A stretch of DNA of 64,000 nucleotides from Marinobacter changyiensis (lineage in GTDB: Bacteria; Pseudomonadota; Gammaproteobacteria; Pseudomonadales; Oleiphilaceae): NCBI RefSeq assembly GCF_009193265.1, contig NZ_VZZZ01000003.1, forward strand, positions 464,264-528,263, written 5' to 3'. The translations under genes and the position numbers were made by a program. The notes under the pieces were generated by a model. That model was not told the DNA's origin and did not search any database. It saw only the letters and a program-made list of their open reading frames with translations. The stretch's first letter is position 1; every line of letters begins with the position of its first letter. Shown here piece after piece: positions 19,115 to 29,224 of the stretch.

Positions 19115-19497
19115 TCAAACCTTTTCGATTCCTGGCAAAATCAACGATGCATTACCTCCCACCGCCGCACCAATCTGGTTGCGGTTTATGTAAGCTGTGA
19201 ATCCACTGCCACTATGGGTGCGCCGCACGACCTGTTACCAGACTAGCCTGCTCTGCCGATTTGGCAATGACCGTATGACCCGCCACCAGGGCGGTCAACA
19301 AGTGACCGGCGAAAATAGCTAACGGTAGATTCCAGGGGCTGTTACAGAAGAAAACGCCGCTGCCCTCGAAATATAGCTCATAACTTTCACCAGCCGACCC
19401 AGGCAAACTGATAACGGAGGTAAAGCGCGAGCGCCCCGAATGGCGTAGTCGCGACAGTAATCGACGGCTTTCCGACCACAGAAATCCGTTACCCTAA
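19115..19497 (-). pseudogene. putA: Remnants of putA (proline/P5C dehydrogenase)
   Basis: Three scraps of the P5C-dehydrogenase half of PutA in the right order on the minus strand. First (about 19497-19410) KAVDYCRDYAIRGARAL, in a different frame from the next piece. Second (about 19406-19212) GVFFCNSPWNLPLAIF, then ALVAGHTVIAKSAEQASL, ended by a stop. Third (19195-19115) AYINRNQIGAAVG joined directly to GGNASLILPGIEKV and a stop. Compared with the usual order, several hundred residues are missing between the second and third pieces and a shorter stretch inside the third. The whole N-terminal proline dehydrogenase half is absent. The gene is clearly dead. Functional PutA, if any, must be elsewhere. 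Confidence 0.88.
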
Positions 19498-19532
19498 TTT
19501 AGTGTGGCTGAAATTTAATGACTTACAAAAAC

Positions 19533-20381
19533 CTATGCTTCTTTTACGAAAACGTCCGATTCTTCGCTTTGCAAACCCATTACCGGTGCTTTTGCTTCTT
19601 TAAAGCGCAATGCGGACGGGGTAGTTCCCCGATGTTTTTGCAGCGCATTGGTTAAAGCGCTCTGGCTGGAGAAGCCTGTGCGAAAGCTGATTTCCGATAT
19701 CGTAAGGCTGGTTTCCCAGAGCAGTTGAATCGCCTTCTCAAGTCGGGTTTGCAGCAGAAACTGGTGGGGCGTTATACCGGTGAGCGCTCGAAATGTTTCA
19801 TGAAAACGGCTGACACTCAGACAGGCAACCCTGGCCAGATCCGATACCGTGATTTTTTTATGCAGATTTTCCATAATATAGCGACGAACAGTATCCGGGC
19901 TCAACCCGGTTCGGCTTGCCGGGACTTTACTGGCTCGGTCAATCCGCTCCGACATACAGTGCAGAATGCCGGTAGCGAGATGGCGATGCATCGCCTCGTT
20001 ATCCGGGGCCCGGCTGAATTCTCCGGCACAAAGCTGAACCAACCCCTGCATGCGGTTATCCATGCCGATGTTGCGAGCTCGATCAAACAGCGGCGCCAGG
20101 CGTTCATAATCACCATGAGCGGGATTATTTAGGGCAGGAAGGTATGGGTCAAGATCGATGACGAGCACATGATTACGCTCATCGCCACAGTAGTCATGGC
20201 GAGTATCGGTTGGCACCAGACAGGCATTCCAGGTATCCAGTCTGGAACCAATACCATCAACACTGAGTTCGGCCTCGCCCCCTACACCAATTACCAACTG
20301 ATGGTGCTCATGCTGGTGCTGGCAAGCGGATTCAGGCAACTTGATAAGTCGTGCGTTCAGCATAGGCGAATAGTGGTGCAC
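19533..20381 (-). CDS. AraC-family regulator, PruR-like
   Basis: N-terminal cupin-like sensing domain (QHQHEHHQLVIGVGGEAELSVDG, seen as QHQHEHHQ then GGEAELSVDGIG) and a C-terminal pair of HTH motifs at about 170-270 (ITVSDLARVACLSVSRFHE; TISEISFRTGFSSQSA). It has 282 residues from GTG 20381; ATG 20363 is an alternative. In P. aeruginosa the AraC protein PruR activates putA and putP. The place of this gene directly upstream of the putA remnant and putP supports the same job, now with only putP left locally. That assignment is inference from context. Confidence 0.8.
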   Translation of the reverse strand: MHHYSPMLNARLIKLPESACQHQHEHHQLVIGVGGEAELSVDGIGSRLDTWNACLVPTDTRHDYCGDERNHVLVIDLDPYLPALNNPAHGDYERLAPLFDRARNIGMDNRMQGLVQLCAGEFSRAPDNEAMHRHLATGILHCMSERIDRASKVPASRTGLSPDTVRRYIMENLHKKITVSDLARVACLSVSRFHETFRALTGITPHQFLLQTRLEKAIQLLWETSLTISEISFRTGFSSQSALTNALQKHRGTTPSALRFKEAKAPVMGLQSEESDVFVKEA

Positions 20382-20449
20382 CCCCGGTAACTACGTAACT
20401 TTATTAAAGCAGACTCAGAAGGGACTTGCACGGAACTGGTCAGACCGCA

Positions 20450-21091
20450 TCAATCAGTCATGGCCTCGCTGATGATTTCCCGAAGCAATAGCGTCACCTG
20501 CTCGGTCACACTATCCAGGGGCTGAACTGCATTGATCACTCGATACTGAGCGGGCGATTTGCTGGCACGATCCAGATAAACAGCTCGTATACGCTCAAAA
20601 AATGCAATGGCTTCCTGCTCAAACCGGTCGAGCTCACCACGCTTTCTTGCCCTGGCCATACCAACCTCTACCGGAGCGTCAAGCAAAATGACATGATCCG
20701 GGCGCATATCCCCTTGCACCAACGTCTCGAGCTGTTCGATCCGGTCAGTGGAAACACCTCGCCCTCCCCCTTGATACGCAAACGTCGCATCGGTGAAACG
20801 GTCACATAGCACCCATTGTCCCGCCGCCAATGCTGGCAGTATCAGCGTGTGCAGATGCTGTGCCCGGGCAGCGAACATCAACAGCAATTCCGTGGTTTCG
20901 TTAACAGCTTCGGCCCTGGGCGCTAACAATAACTCCCGGATTGCTTCCGCCATGGGCGTGCCACCTGGCTCACGAGTCACTACCACAACAATCCCTGCTG
21001 ACCTGAGCGTTGCGGCAGCCTGCTGCAATTGTGTCGATTTACCAACGCCCTCGGTGCCCTCAAAGGTAATGAAACGTCCTCGCCCGCTCAT
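20450..21091 (-). CDS. tmk: Thymidylate kinase
   Basis: Phosphorylates dTMP to dTDP for DNA synthesis. Seen: P-loop [11 protein letters not shown] at residues 9-19, the DRF-type motif [17 protein letters not shown], and the LID region with [11 protein letters not shown]. It has 213 residues. Its ATG overlaps the mltG stop by 4 bp (ATGA), so it is the last gene of the fab-pabC-mltG-tmk run. The usual pseudomonad followers holB and pilZ are not present downstream. Confidence 0.96.
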   Translation of the reverse strand: MSGRGRFITFEGTEGVGKSTQLQQAAATLRSAGIVVVVTREPGGTPMAEAIRELLLAPRAEAVNETTELLLMFAARAQHLHTLILPALAAGQWVLCDRFTDATFAYQGGGRGVSTDRIEQLETLVQGDMRPDHVILLDAPVEVGMARARKRGELDRFEQEAIAFFERIRAVYLDRASKSPAQYRVINAVQPLDSVTEQVTLLLREIISEAMTD

Positions 21092-22152
21092 TCCTCGGGA
21101 TCCTTCTCGGCAGTTGCCGGGGGAAAAGAGCGATAATCCGAACGTCGCTGGAGCTGGTAGGCTCTGACGGCCTTCTGGTGCTCTGCCAGGGTACGGGAAA
21201 ACTGGTGAGTGCCATCGCCCTTGGCGACAAAATAAAACGTGTCACCCTCTGCCGGATGCAGTGCCGCGTGAATTGCTTCACGCCCCGTCAGTGCAATAGG
21301 CGTAGGTGGCAGGCCGTTGATTCTATAAGTATTATAGGGCGTATCGGTTTGCAGATCTTTACGTCCAATCCGGCCTTCGTATTGGTCTCCCATGCCATAG
21401 ATGACCGTGGGGTCTGTCTGCAATCGCATACCTTTCTGAAGGCGGCGCACGAAGACACCGGCAACTTCATCACGCTCTTCTGGCACCCCGGTTTCACGCT
21501 CGACAATTGAAGCCATGATCAATGCTTCATAGGGACTCTCGTAAGGCAAACCCTCCGCCCGGGCCTCCCATTCTTCTGCGAGCACTCTGTTCATCTTTTC
21601 ATAGGCACGACGCAGAATATCAAGATCACTCTCCTGCCCACTGAACAGATAGGTATCCGGGAAAAACCGCCCTTCGGGATGCTCGCCTTCGGCACCCAGC
21701 GTTGTCATGATCTGTTCTGCGCTCCAGTCAGTCGTTACCTTGGCCAATTGAGGGTTGCTCGCGAGCGCAGCACGCATATCGCTGAACGTCTTGCCCTCGA
21801 TAAACTGGATACTCCAGGTTTTTACCCGCCCAGCCACCATCGCATCGAGCATGTCCTTCGGTGTCTCTCCATTGCTGAATTCGTATTCGCCGGTTTTGAT
21901 CCGGGCCTGCTCTGGATAGATCCTGCCGTAGAGACGCAGCCAAAAGCTGTCTGCAACCAACGATTCCGACTCCATGGAACGGGCCACTGCGTCAAACGAA
22001 CTGCCGGAAGGCACCTCAAACATAACCGGCTCTTCCAGTACGCTCGGTGAATCAAGGCTCTGCAAACCTTGCCACACCCACAAACCGGTACCGGTAACAG
22101 CCAGGACAAGCCCGCACAGCAGGGCAATAACGAGGGATTTAATCAAAAGCAT
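21088..22152 (-). CDS. mltG: Endolytic murein transglycosylase (YceG)
   Basis: Inner-membrane-anchored lytic transglycosylase that cuts nascent glycan strands and sets their length. Seen: one N-terminal membrane helix (about residues 5-28), then a periplasmic domain with the catalytic glutamate in [19 protein letters not shown] and the downstream [10 protein letters not shown]. It has 354 residues, close to the family norm. Overlaps of 1 bp with pabC and 4 bp with tmk show tight coupling. Confidence 0.95.
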   Translation of the reverse strand: MLLIKSLVIALLCGLVLAVTGTGLWVWQGLQSLDSPSVLEEPVMFEVPSGSSFDAVARSMESESLVADSFWLRLYGRIYPEQARIKTGEYEFSNGETPKDMLDAMVAGRVKTWSIQFIEGKTFSDMRAALASNPQLAKVTTDWSAEQIMTTLGAEGEHPEGRFFPDTYLFSGQESDLDILRRAYEKMNRVLAEEWEARAEGLPYESPYEALIMASIVERETGVPEERDEVAGVFVRRLQKGMRLQTDPTVIYGMGDQYEGRIGRKDLQTDTPYNTYRINGLPPTPIALTGREAIHAALHPAEGDTFYFVAKGDGTHQFSRTLAEHQKAVRAYQLQRRSDYRSFPPATAEKDPEE

Positions 22153-22961
22153 TAGTCCATGAAGAGTTGTTGGCCAACGATTGTCGCAAGGCGGGCATTA
22201 ACAGGCAACCGGGTTCCGTCCACCTGGCTAACCGGAACAATGCCGATGACACTGTTCATTAGCCAGAGGCCGAGAAATTCCGGCTGGGTGATGAATGTGG
22301 GCAGAATAGCCTGTTCACACACGATTTCGCCCCGGTTCCGCAGCAGGGCTACAATTTGGCCCAGCATGGTCCCTTCCACTGCCAGAGTGGAAACCACCGG
22401 CATCAACCATACATTCCCGAATAGCACCAGTATGTTGGTTCGAGTGCCTTCCAACAAATGACCGGTACCATTCACCATCAGTGCTTCAAAGCATTCATCA
22501 GGCATGGCCTGACTCGCCATCACCTGGTCAAGACGGGCGAGGGACTTGAGCCCCGCCAGACGAGGGTGCACGAGCAGTTGATGGGAAGAAATACAGGCCA
22601 CAACACCTTCACTGGGGGGCATCGGAGGCATCGGATGAGCGCTGACAATCAGTCTCGGCGCTGCCACCGCGGCTGGCCGGTAACCCCGGCCGCCACTGCC
22701 CCGGGTAAGGATCAGTTTGAGCACCCAGTCATCCGGGCAGGCGTAGCGCTCTATGGCTTCATCAATGACGCTGTGGAGCTGCACAGTCGGCAACGGGATT
22801 GCCAGCCGCTCTGCGCCCTCCAGTAGCCTGGCCACGTGGCGCTGCCTCAGGGTCGGAAGATTGGCCTGGACCCGGATGGTTTCAAAAACCCCGTCGCCGT
22901 ATGCCAGGCCCCGGTCACTCGCCGGAATGTCCTGCTGATCCGCCCAGATTACAGTGGCCAC
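22152..22961 (-). CDS. pabC: Aminodeoxychorismate lyase
   Basis: PLP enzyme (fold type IV) that releases pyruvate from aminodeoxychorismate to give p-aminobenzoate for folate. Seen: GLAYGDGVFETIRV near the N-terminus, the PLP lysine in LKSLARLDQVMA, and LLEGTRTNILVL. It has 269 residues from a GTG start, 7 bp after the fabF stop. The short gap and TAATG overlap with mltG place it in the same operon, as in E. coli. Confidence 0.94.
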   Translation of the reverse strand: MATVIWADQQDIPASDRGLAYGDGVFETIRVQANLPTLRQRHVARLLEGAERLAIPLPTVQLHSVIDEAIERYACPDDWVLKLILTRGSGGRGYRPAAVAAPRLIVSAHPMPPMPPSEGVVACISSHQLLVHPRLAGLKSLARLDQVMASQAMPDECFEALMVNGTGHLLEGTRTNILVLFGNVWLMPVVSTLAVEGTMLGQIVALLRNRGEIVCEQAILPTFITQPEFLGLWLMNSVIGIVPVSQVDGTRLPVNARLATIVGQQLFMD

Positions 22962-22968
22962 AAGTCGT

Positions 22969-24216
22969 TCAGGCTTCGTAGCGGCTGAAGATCAGGGTGC
23001 CGTTAGTACCACCAAAACCAAATGAATTGGACAGCGCCACACGAACATCAGCCTTGCGGCTTTTGTTCGCAACGAAATCCAGATCACAACCCACATCGGG
23101 ATCGTCGAGATTGATTGTGGGCGGCAACAGGCCGTCACGAATGGCCAGCAGAGAGAAAATGGCCTCAACCGCTCCGGCAGCACCCAGCAAGTGGCCAGTC
23201 ATCGATTTGGTACTGCTAACTGCCAGCTTATAGGCATGGTCACCAAACACTTTTTTCACCGCAGCAACCTCGGCGACATCACCGACCTGGGTGGAAGTCC
23301 CGTGAGCATTGATGTACTGGATATCCGAAGGGTTAAGACCTGCATCCCGAATCGCATTATTCATGGCCCGCTGGGCACCCTCGCCAGACTCCGGCGGAGA
23401 GGTAATGTGGTGGGCATCGTCGCTCATACCAAACCCGATCACCTCACCATAAACGGTCGCTCCGCGCTTCAGTGCGTGCTCAAGCTCCTCAAGCACCATG
23501 ACGCCGGCACCATCACTCAACACAAACCCGTCCCGGTTCTTGTCCCAGGGACGACTGGCCCGCTCCGGTTCGTCATTGCGGGTTGAAAGCGCCCTTGCGG
23601 CAGAAAAGGCCGCTATACCGGTCTTGGTAGTTGCCATTTCGGCACCACCGGCCACCATCACATCTGCGTCCCCATACATAATCGTTCGGGCAGCGTAGCC
23701 GATATTGTGGGTGCCTGTGGTACACGCCGTGGTGATCGCAATGTTCGGGCCCTGGAAGCCAAATCGAATGGCCACATTACCGCCCACCATGTTGATAACC
23801 GTGGCCGGAACAAAAAATGGCGACACCTTGCGGGGCCCGCTCTCATGCAGCGCAATCACATTTTTTTCAATAAATTCAAGCCCGCCGATACCGGAGCCGA
23901 TAGCCACTCCGACGCGCTCTTTGTCGAGTTGTTCGAATCTTGTCAGGCCACTGTCTTCGATAGCCTGTTGCGCAGCAATAAGGCCATATTGCAGAAAGGC
24001 GTCCATTTTACGGGTGTCTTTGGAAGAAAGGTAAGACTCGAAATCAAGATCCCGAACAGCACCACCAATCCTTGTGTTATAGCCCGTCGCATCAAAGCGG
24101 TCGATAGGCGCAATACCGCTACGCCCTGCCTTGATACCTTCCCATGACGATGCCACATCGTTCCCGAGCGGGGAAAGCATGCCCAAACCTGTAATCACAA
24201 CACGTCGTTCAGCCAT
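22969..24216 (-). CDS. fabF: 3-oxoacyl-ACP synthase II
   Basis: Condensing enzyme KAS II that elongates acyl-ACP in type II fatty acid synthesis. Seen: the catalytic Cys in [11 protein letters not shown] and the two His in HGTSTQVGD and [12 protein letters not shown]. It has 415 residues from ATG 24216; a GTG at 24228 upstream in frame is unlikely. It is separated from acpP by a hairpin with a T run, which probably reduces fabF message relative to acpP. Confidence 0.96.
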   Translation of the reverse strand: MAERRVVITGLGMLSPLGNDVASSWEGIKAGRSGIAPIDRFDATGYNTRIGGAVRDLDFESYLSSKDTRKMDAFLQYGLIAAQQAIEDSGLTRFEQLDKERVGVAIGSGIGGLEFIEKNVIALHESGPRKVSPFFVPATVINMVGGNVAIRFGFQGPNIAITTACTTGTHNIGYAARTIMYGDADVMVAGGAEMATTKTGIAAFSAARALSTRNDEPERASRPWDKNRDGFVLSDGAGVMVLEELEHALKRGATVYGEVIGFGMSDDAHHITSPPESGEGAQRAMNNAIRDAGLNPSDIQYINAHGTSTQVGDVAEVAAVKKVFGDHAYKLAVSSTKSMTGHLLGAAGAVEAIFSLLAIRDGLLPPTINLDDPDVGCDLDFVANKSRKADVRVALSNSFGFGGTNGTLIFSRYEA

Positions 24217-24306
24217 AATGCCCTTCACCTAAGCAGACCATCAGAATAACCTGATGGCCCGGCCTTCAAGTCTGATAGTTCTGGTTCAAACGTAATACGC
24301 ACCAAT

Positions 24307-24342
24307 AAAAAAGCCGTCCTTTCAGCGAACTTCAGGACGGCT
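24307..24342 (-). terminator. Intercistronic terminator between acpP and fabF
   Basis: A 9-bp perfect stem AGCCGTCCT/AGGACGGCT with a 13-nt loop is followed on the minus strand by six T. It starts about 30 bp after the acpP stop and would act as a partial terminator, keeping acpP transcripts more abundant than fabF. Confidence 0.8.
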
Positions 24343-24371
24343 CATGCTTGGCGTATTAATCGAGCGGAGTA

Positions 24372-24605
24372 TCAGGAGTGCGAGACGATATAGTCGATCG
24401 CGTCCTGAACACTGGCGAGCTTCTCTGCTTCCTCGTCAGGTATCTCAGTCTCAAACTCTTCCTCAAGTGCCATGACCAGCTCAACGGTGTCCAGTGAGTC
24501 AGCGCCAAGGTCCTCTACAAAAGAAGATGAGTTTTGAACTTCGGATTCTTTCACGCCGAGTTGTTCACAGACGATCTTCTTAACGCGCTCTTCAACTGTA
24601 CTCAT
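24372..24605 (-). CDS. acpP: Acyl carrier protein
   Basis: Small acidic carrier (77 residues) holding acyl chains on a phosphopantetheine arm. Seen: the attachment serine in [16 protein letters not shown] and the acidic helix [15 protein letters not shown]. It is embedded between fabG and fabF as usual, with a terminator after it and a 121-bp leader before it. Confidence 0.98.
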   Translation of the reverse strand: MSTVEERVKKIVCEQLGVKESEVQNSSSFVEDLGADSLDTVELVMALEEEFETEIPDEEAEKLASVQDAIDYIVSHS

Positions 24606-24726
24606 AATTTCCTCACTTTGATGTCAACCAAGCAACTTGTTGGATTGCCAGTTTAGTTTAATCCCTACCTGCAAACAAGCAGGGGTGTGGTCTAAAGTCT
24701 TGTGCTACAAGGGCTTGCGCAAAGCT

Positions 24727-25470
24727 TTACCCCATAAACATGCCGCCATTCACATGAATGGTTTCACCCGTCACATAAGCGGCTGCCTCGGAAGCCAGAA
24801 ACGCCACAACTGCAGCGACTTCATCCGGATCCCCCAAACGACCAGCGGGTATGACTTCCATCATAGCGTTACGCTGCTTATCGTCCAGTTTTCGAGTCAT
24901 ATCTGTGTCAATAAAACCCGGAGCAACGCAATTTGCCGTGATCCCACGGTTGCCCATTTCTTTTGCCAGGCTTCTGGTAAGGCCTTCCACGCCTGCTTTT
25001 GCCGCGCAGTAATTGACCTGGCCAGGGTTGCCCATACCGGCAACGACCGAACTGATGTTGATGATACGCCCCCAGCGAGCTTTTGCCATACCTCTGAGAA
25101 CCGCTTTGCTGGTTCGAAATACACTCGCAAGATTCGTCTCGATCACAGCAGACCAATCGTCATCTTTCATTCGCATCAGCAGGTTGTCACGGGTGATACC
25201 CGCATTATTGACAAGAATCTGGGGTGCGCCCAATTGGTCTGAAACATACTTGAGGCCTGCGTCAATACTGGCCGGATCGGAAACATCCATAACAATCCCG
25301 AACCCGTTGAAACCGCCAGATTTGAGCTCTGCGGTAATGGATTCCGCCCCCGCTTCGCTGGTAGCAGTACCTACTACCTGTGCACCTTGTTCGGCGAGCG
25401 CTTTGGCAATTGATTTACCGATTCCACGGGTTGCACCGGTTACAAGAGCAATTTTGCCGTCAAGTGACAT
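24727..25470 (-). CDS. fabG: 3-oxoacyl-ACP reductase
   Basis: NADPH-dependent SDR enzyme reducing 3-oxoacyl-ACP. Seen: GATRGIGKSIA cofactor motif at about 12-22, NNAG, the catalytic Ser in ISSVVAGMGN and the Y-x3-K in YCAAKAG. It has 247 residues. It lies 44 bp after fabD in the fatty-acid cluster. Confidence 0.97.
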   Translation of the reverse strand: MSLDGKIALVTGATRGIGKSIAKALAEQGAQVVGTATSEAGAESITAELKSGGFNGFGIVMDVSDPASIDAGLKYVSDQLGAPQILVNNAGITRDNLLMRMKDDDWSAVIETNLASVFRTSKAVLRGMAKARWGRIINISSVVAGMGNPGQVNYCAAKAGVEGLTRSLAKEMGNRGITANCVAPGFIDTDMTRKLDDKQRNAMMEVIPAGRLGDPDEVAAVVAFLASEAAAYVTGETIHVNGGMFMG

Positions 25471-25514
25471 GGTTGGTTTCCTTCACCCTTTTCGTCCACG
25501 GAGGAACAAATGAA

Positions 25515-26453
25515 TTAATTCTGCTTCAGAGCAGCCACTGCAGCGGACATCGCGTCCGGTGTTTCCAGACTGTATACCGTCAGGCTGCGATCGATACGCT
25601 TGATCAGTCCTGCAAGTACCTTCCCCGCTCCACACTCAACCGCTTTGGTCACGTCCCTTGCAATCAGCGCGTTGACCGAATCGGTCCACAATACAGGAGA
25701 GTATAGCTGCTTCACGAGATTAGCTTTCAGGGCTTCGCTATTTTGCTCAACCGAGGCGGTTACATTCTGGATAACCGGTATGACAGCATCGTTAAAGCGC
25801 ACTTCATCCAGCGCGGACGCAAGCTCTTCTGCTGCATCTTTCATCAGCGCGCAATGGGACGGCACACTAACAGGCAAAGCCATGGCCTTGCGAGCACCTG
25901 CTGACTTGCACGCCTCGACAGCTCTTTCAACAGCTACCCGTGAACCGGCGATAACGACCTGGCCGGGAGCATTAAAATTCACCGCGGCAACGACATCGCC
26001 TTGTGCGGCCTCGGCACACGCATCTATAACGGCCTGATCCTCAAGACCCAGAATAGCCGCCATGCTGCCTTCTCCGACGGGAACCGCTGTCTGCATGAGT
26101 TCACCGCGCAAACGTACCAGTTTAACCGCGTCAAAAAAGTTGAGACTTTCCGCTGCCACCAGGGCACTGTATTCCCCCAGGCTATGGCCGGCCACGAAAT
26201 CCGGCTGGCTACCCCCGGATACGAACCACTGACGCCATAATGCAACACTGGCAGTCAACAGAGCCGGCTGAGTGACCATGGTCTGGTTGAGCTCTTCGGC
26301 GGGTCCTTTCTGACACAGATGCCAGAGGTCATAGCCCAGCACCTCGGAGGCTTCAGCAAAAGTCTGCTCAATGATGGGCCAGTCGGCGGCGGAATTACCA
26401 AGCATGCCAACAGACTGGGACCCTTGTCCTGGAAAAATAAAGGCTGATTTCAT
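25515..26453 (-). CDS. fabD: Malonyl-CoA:ACP transacylase
   Basis: Loads malonyl groups onto ACP. Seen: FPGQGSQSVGML at the N-terminus, the nucleophilic serine in GHSLGEYSAL near residue 92, and the partner histidine in SVPSHCALM near 200. It has 312 residues. It directly follows plsX; fabH is absent between plsX and fabD, as in pseudomonads. Confidence 0.97.
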   Translation of the reverse strand: MKSAFIFPGQGSQSVGMLGNSAADWPIIEQTFAEASEVLGYDLWHLCQKGPAEELNQTMVTQPALLTASVALWRQWFVSGGSQPDFVAGHSLGEYSALVAAESLNFFDAVKLVRLRGELMQTAVPVGEGSMAAILGLEDQAVIDACAEAAQGDVVAAVNFNAPGQVVIAGSRVAVERAVEACKSAGARKAMALPVSVPSHCALMKDAAEELASALDEVRFNDAVIPVIQNVTASVEQNSEALKANLVKQLYSPVLWTDSVNALIARDVTKAVECGAGKVLAGLIKRIDRSLTVYSLETPDAMSAAVAALKQN

Positions 26454-26559
26454 AAGCGCGATCTTACCGTGATTGTTGGTTCCGGGAGATTAGCCAATAG
26501 TACAAGGTAACGCGGCCATGAGCCATGCCAGGCGGGAGAGGTAAAAACGGGGTATCCGG

Positions 26560-27564
26560 TCAGAGCAACAAATCATCCAGCCGCTCGTTGATCCGGCGAG
26601 GGACTTCAAGCTCCACCTCACAGACTGACTGACGTATCGCCGCCAGCATCGCACGCTCATTGGCATTACCGTGACTTTTGATGACGACGCCCTGCAAGCC
26701 AAGCAGACTCGCGCCATTGTGGCGAGAGGGGTCCATCAGCCTGAGCACGCGACCGAGGATCGGGCGGGCGAGCCAACCCACAACACGCCCGTACAGATTT
26801 CTCGCGAAAGCCTGCTCAAGCAATTCAATCAGCAGGCCGGCAACCCCTTCGCCGGTCTTGAGGGCAATGTTACCCACAAACCCGTCGCAGACGACCACGT
26901 CGGCGACATCACGAAACAGATCACTGCCTTCCACGTAACCGATGTAGTTGAGGGTTTCACACTGGGCAAGCATGTGGGACGCCAGGCGAACCTGCTCGTT
27001 GCCCTTAATCTCCTCTTCACCCACATTCAGCAGCGCGACCCGGGGCTCCTGGAGATCATTAATGGCAGATGCCATCAGCGAGCCCATCAGCGCAAATTGA
27101 TACAGGTTCTCCGCGCTGGCATCAACGTTGGCGCCCAGATCGAGTACATGGCAACGGCCACGCAAGGAAGGAATGAGCTTGGTGATGGCGGGGCGCTCGA
27201 TGCCCGGATACATTCTCAGAATCGATCGCCCGAATGCCATCAGTGCACCGGTGTTGCCTGCACTGACACAGCCCTGGGCCTCGCCGTCCCGCACCAGACG
27301 GAGGGCGACAGCCATGGACGAATTCTGTTTGTGACGAAGAGCATGGGAGGGCCGTTCATTCATCCGGACCACATCAGCGGCCTCGACAATCCGGATGCGC
27401 TCATGGGTCGGATGCAACAAAGCCTCGAGCTCACCTGGACTACCGACCAGAACAAGACTCAAGGCTTCATTTTCACGCACTGCAATCAGGGACGCCGAGA
27501 CCGCAACCGCAGGACCGAGGTCACCGCTCATTGCATCTACCGCAATGGTGATTGGGCTCACCAT
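26560..27564 (-). CDS. plsX: Phosphate acyltransferase
   Basis: Peripheral membrane enzyme turning acyl-ACP into acyl-phosphate for phospholipid synthesis. Seen: the family opening IAVDAMSGDLGP, SAGNTGALMAFG near residue 102, and DGFVGNIALKTGEGVAGL near 220. It has 334 residues. It lies 36 bp downstream of rpmF in the conserved yceD-rpmF-plsX order. Confidence 0.96.
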   Translation of the reverse strand: MVSPITIAVDAMSGDLGPAVAVSASLIAVRENEALSLVLVGSPGELEALLHPTHERIRIVEAADVVRMNERPSHALRHKQNSSMAVALRLVRDGEAQGCVSAGNTGALMAFGRSILRMYPGIERPAITKLIPSLRGRCHVLDLGANVDASAENLYQFALMGSLMASAINDLQEPRVALLNVGEEEIKGNEQVRLASHMLAQCETLNYIGYVEGSDLFRDVADVVVCDGFVGNIALKTGEGVAGLLIELLEQAFARNLYGRVVGWLARPILGRVLRLMDPSRHNGASLLGLQGVVIKSHGNANERAMLAAIRQSVCEVELEVPRRINERLDDLLL

Positions 27565-27600
27565 CTAACTGACTCGCATTGCCGGGTGTTGATGGCGCGA

Positions 27601-27780
27601 CTACTCGTCGCGCGCTTCAACAACCTGCTTGCCACGGTAAAAACCGTCTGGCGACACGTGGTGTCGAAGATGGATCTCACCCGTCGTGGAATCTGTAGAC
27701 AGTGTTGCGGCGCTCAGGGCGTCGTGTGAACGGCGCATGCCACGCTTTGAGCGTGTTTTTCGGTTCTTCTGTACAGCCAT
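27601..27780 (-). CDS. rpmF: 50S ribosomal protein L32
   Basis: Translated by hand from ATG 27780: 59 residues beginning [20 protein letters not shown] and ending VVEARDE. This is the standard L32 sequence and length. The lack of zinc cysteines shows the C-minus form. It lies between yceD and plsX, as in most gammaproteobacteria. Confidence 0.96.
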   Translation of the reverse strand: MAVQKNRKTRSKRGMRRSHDALSAATLSTDSTTGEIHLRHHVSPDGFYRGKQVVEARDE

Positions 27781-27862
27781 GATCTAGCTCCTGACTTTAA
27801 ATACTAACGTTCGTAAAATCTGAGAGCCGGCACCAGAATTTCATTGCCAGCTACTCCCGGAA

Positions 27863-28414
27863 TTAATGCTTCTTGGTTTTCAGGCCTGCCAGAGCACTGA
27901 ACGGGTTATCCCGCGGCTCTTCAGTAGCTGGAGCTGACGAATCAGGCTCCAACTCCTCCAGCGCTGCCGAGGCAGGGCATTCCTCTCGCTCGTGCTTGGG
28001 AAAAGGAGGCACCACTAATATCAATTCGTCTTCTATCAGAGTCCATAAATTCGCGCTGAAATCTTCCGCGAGATAGGGCTCCAAATCTTTCGGCAGCTGC
28101 TGAGCCTGCTTATCACTTGTTACGAAACCGAGCCTGAACTGTGAAGTGAGTGTTGCCGACATAGGCTGCATGCAACGCTGGCACTCCAGCACAACTTCCG
28201 CTCCCAGCTCGCCCTCAACCAATCTTCGGCGCTCGCCATCCTGATCAAATTTCAGCTTGACGTGACAAACGGCATCACCGCTCGATGCTTCCTGGGGCAG
28301 CGTGCATTCCAGAAACCGCGCCAATGCATGGAGGGGTATAAACCCCTCAAGTTCGGTTTTCTGCTCCGCAAGCCGGTATGGATCGACGGTTTTAGGCAAT
28401 TCGGTGTTTGACAT
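27863..28414 (-). CDS. yceD: YceD family (DUF177) protein
   Basis: Protein of the DUF177 family, needed in E. coli for normal 23S rRNA accumulation. Seen: the conserved CQRCMQPM pair of cysteines near residue 78, an acidic central part with LIEDELILVVPPFPKH, and the C-terminus NPFSALAGLKTKK. It has 183 residues and a conserved place directly before rpmF. Confidence 0.93.
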   Translation of the reverse strand: MSNTELPKTVDPYRLAEQKTELEGFIPLHALARFLECTLPQEASSGDAVCHVKLKFDQDGERRRLVEGELGAEVVLECQRCMQPMSATLTSQFRLGFVTSDKQAQQLPKDLEPYLAEDFSANLWTLIEDELILVVPPFPKHEREECPASAALEELEPDSSAPATEEPRDNPFSALAGLKTKKH

Positions 28415-28597
28415 AGGCGCGCAATTTTAGGGATCTGACCGGCTGCTGTCAAAGACTTCATCAGTATTTGAGCAGGTCGGCGCTATAAATTACGGGTTTT
28501 TACCCATCTTCGTAACCGAAAATACTTCCGTGCCTGCACCCGATGCCCTTATGATGCGCTCTATTGTCCGGAGGCATCAATTCAAGGAAGCACCGAC

Positions 28598-29224
28598 ATG
28601 CCAGACCCACACCTCGTGTTAGCGTCCTCATCGCCGTATCGCAAGAAACTTCTGAGTCAGCTCGGCGTAAATTTTGTCACCGCCAGCCCGGCCATTGATG
28701 AAACCCGCCAACCCGCAGAGTCTGCACCCGCACTGGCGACGCGCCTTGCTGAAGAAAAAACCAGAGCATTGGCTGCGCAATTCCCGGAACACTGGATTAT
28801 CGGCTCAGACCAGGTCGCTGCCCTGCCGGACGGCACCCAGCTTGGCAAGCCCGGCAATCACACCCGGGCGCGTGTTCAGTTAAAAGCCTGCAGCGGGCAG
28901 GTGGTGAGTTTCCATACCGGTCTGGCGCTGCTGGATTCCGCAACCGGACGAATGGAAAGTCGCTGTGAAATCTTTCATGTTCACTTCCGGCCACTGTCCG
29001 ACCAGGACATCGAACATTACCTCAAGACCGAGACACCCTACGATTGCGCCGGCAGCTTTAAAGTGGAGGGTCTCGGGATTGCGCTCTTCAGCGCTCTCGA
29101 CGGCCGGGACCCGAATACCCTGATCGGGTTACCCCTGATCGCCCTGATCGACCTGTTGAAAGCCTGGGGGCTGAACCCCCTTACCGAGGCTTACCGTAAC
29201 TCCAGCCGTGACTCCACAATCTGA
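28598..29224 (+). CDS. Maf-family nucleotide pyrophosphatase (YceF type)
   Basis: Hydrolyses non-canonical nucleoside triphosphates; the YceF branch prefers m7GTP. Seen: LASSSPYRKKLLSQLG at the N-terminus, the catalytic region GSDQVAALPDGTQLGKPG, and TPYDCAGSFKVEGLG. It has 208 residues with AAGGAAG upstream. It is divergent from yceD and its 3' end overlaps the convergent sppA end by 34 bp. Confidence 0.93.
   Translation: MPDPHLVLASSSPYRKKLLSQLGVNFVTASPAIDETRQPAESAPALATRLAEEKTRALAAQFPEHWIIGSDQVAALPDGTQLGKPGNHTRARVQLKACSGQVVSFHTGLALLDSATGRMESRCEIFHVHFRPLSDQDIEHYLKTETPYDCAGSFKVEGLGIALFSALDGRDPNTLIGLPLIALIDLLKAWGLNPLTEAYRNSSRDSTI

Noticed and set aside
26671..27729. A 352-codon open frame on the plus strand opposite plsX and rpmF
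   Set aside because: Antisense shadow of two well-supported genes; no ribosome binding site or recognisable domain.
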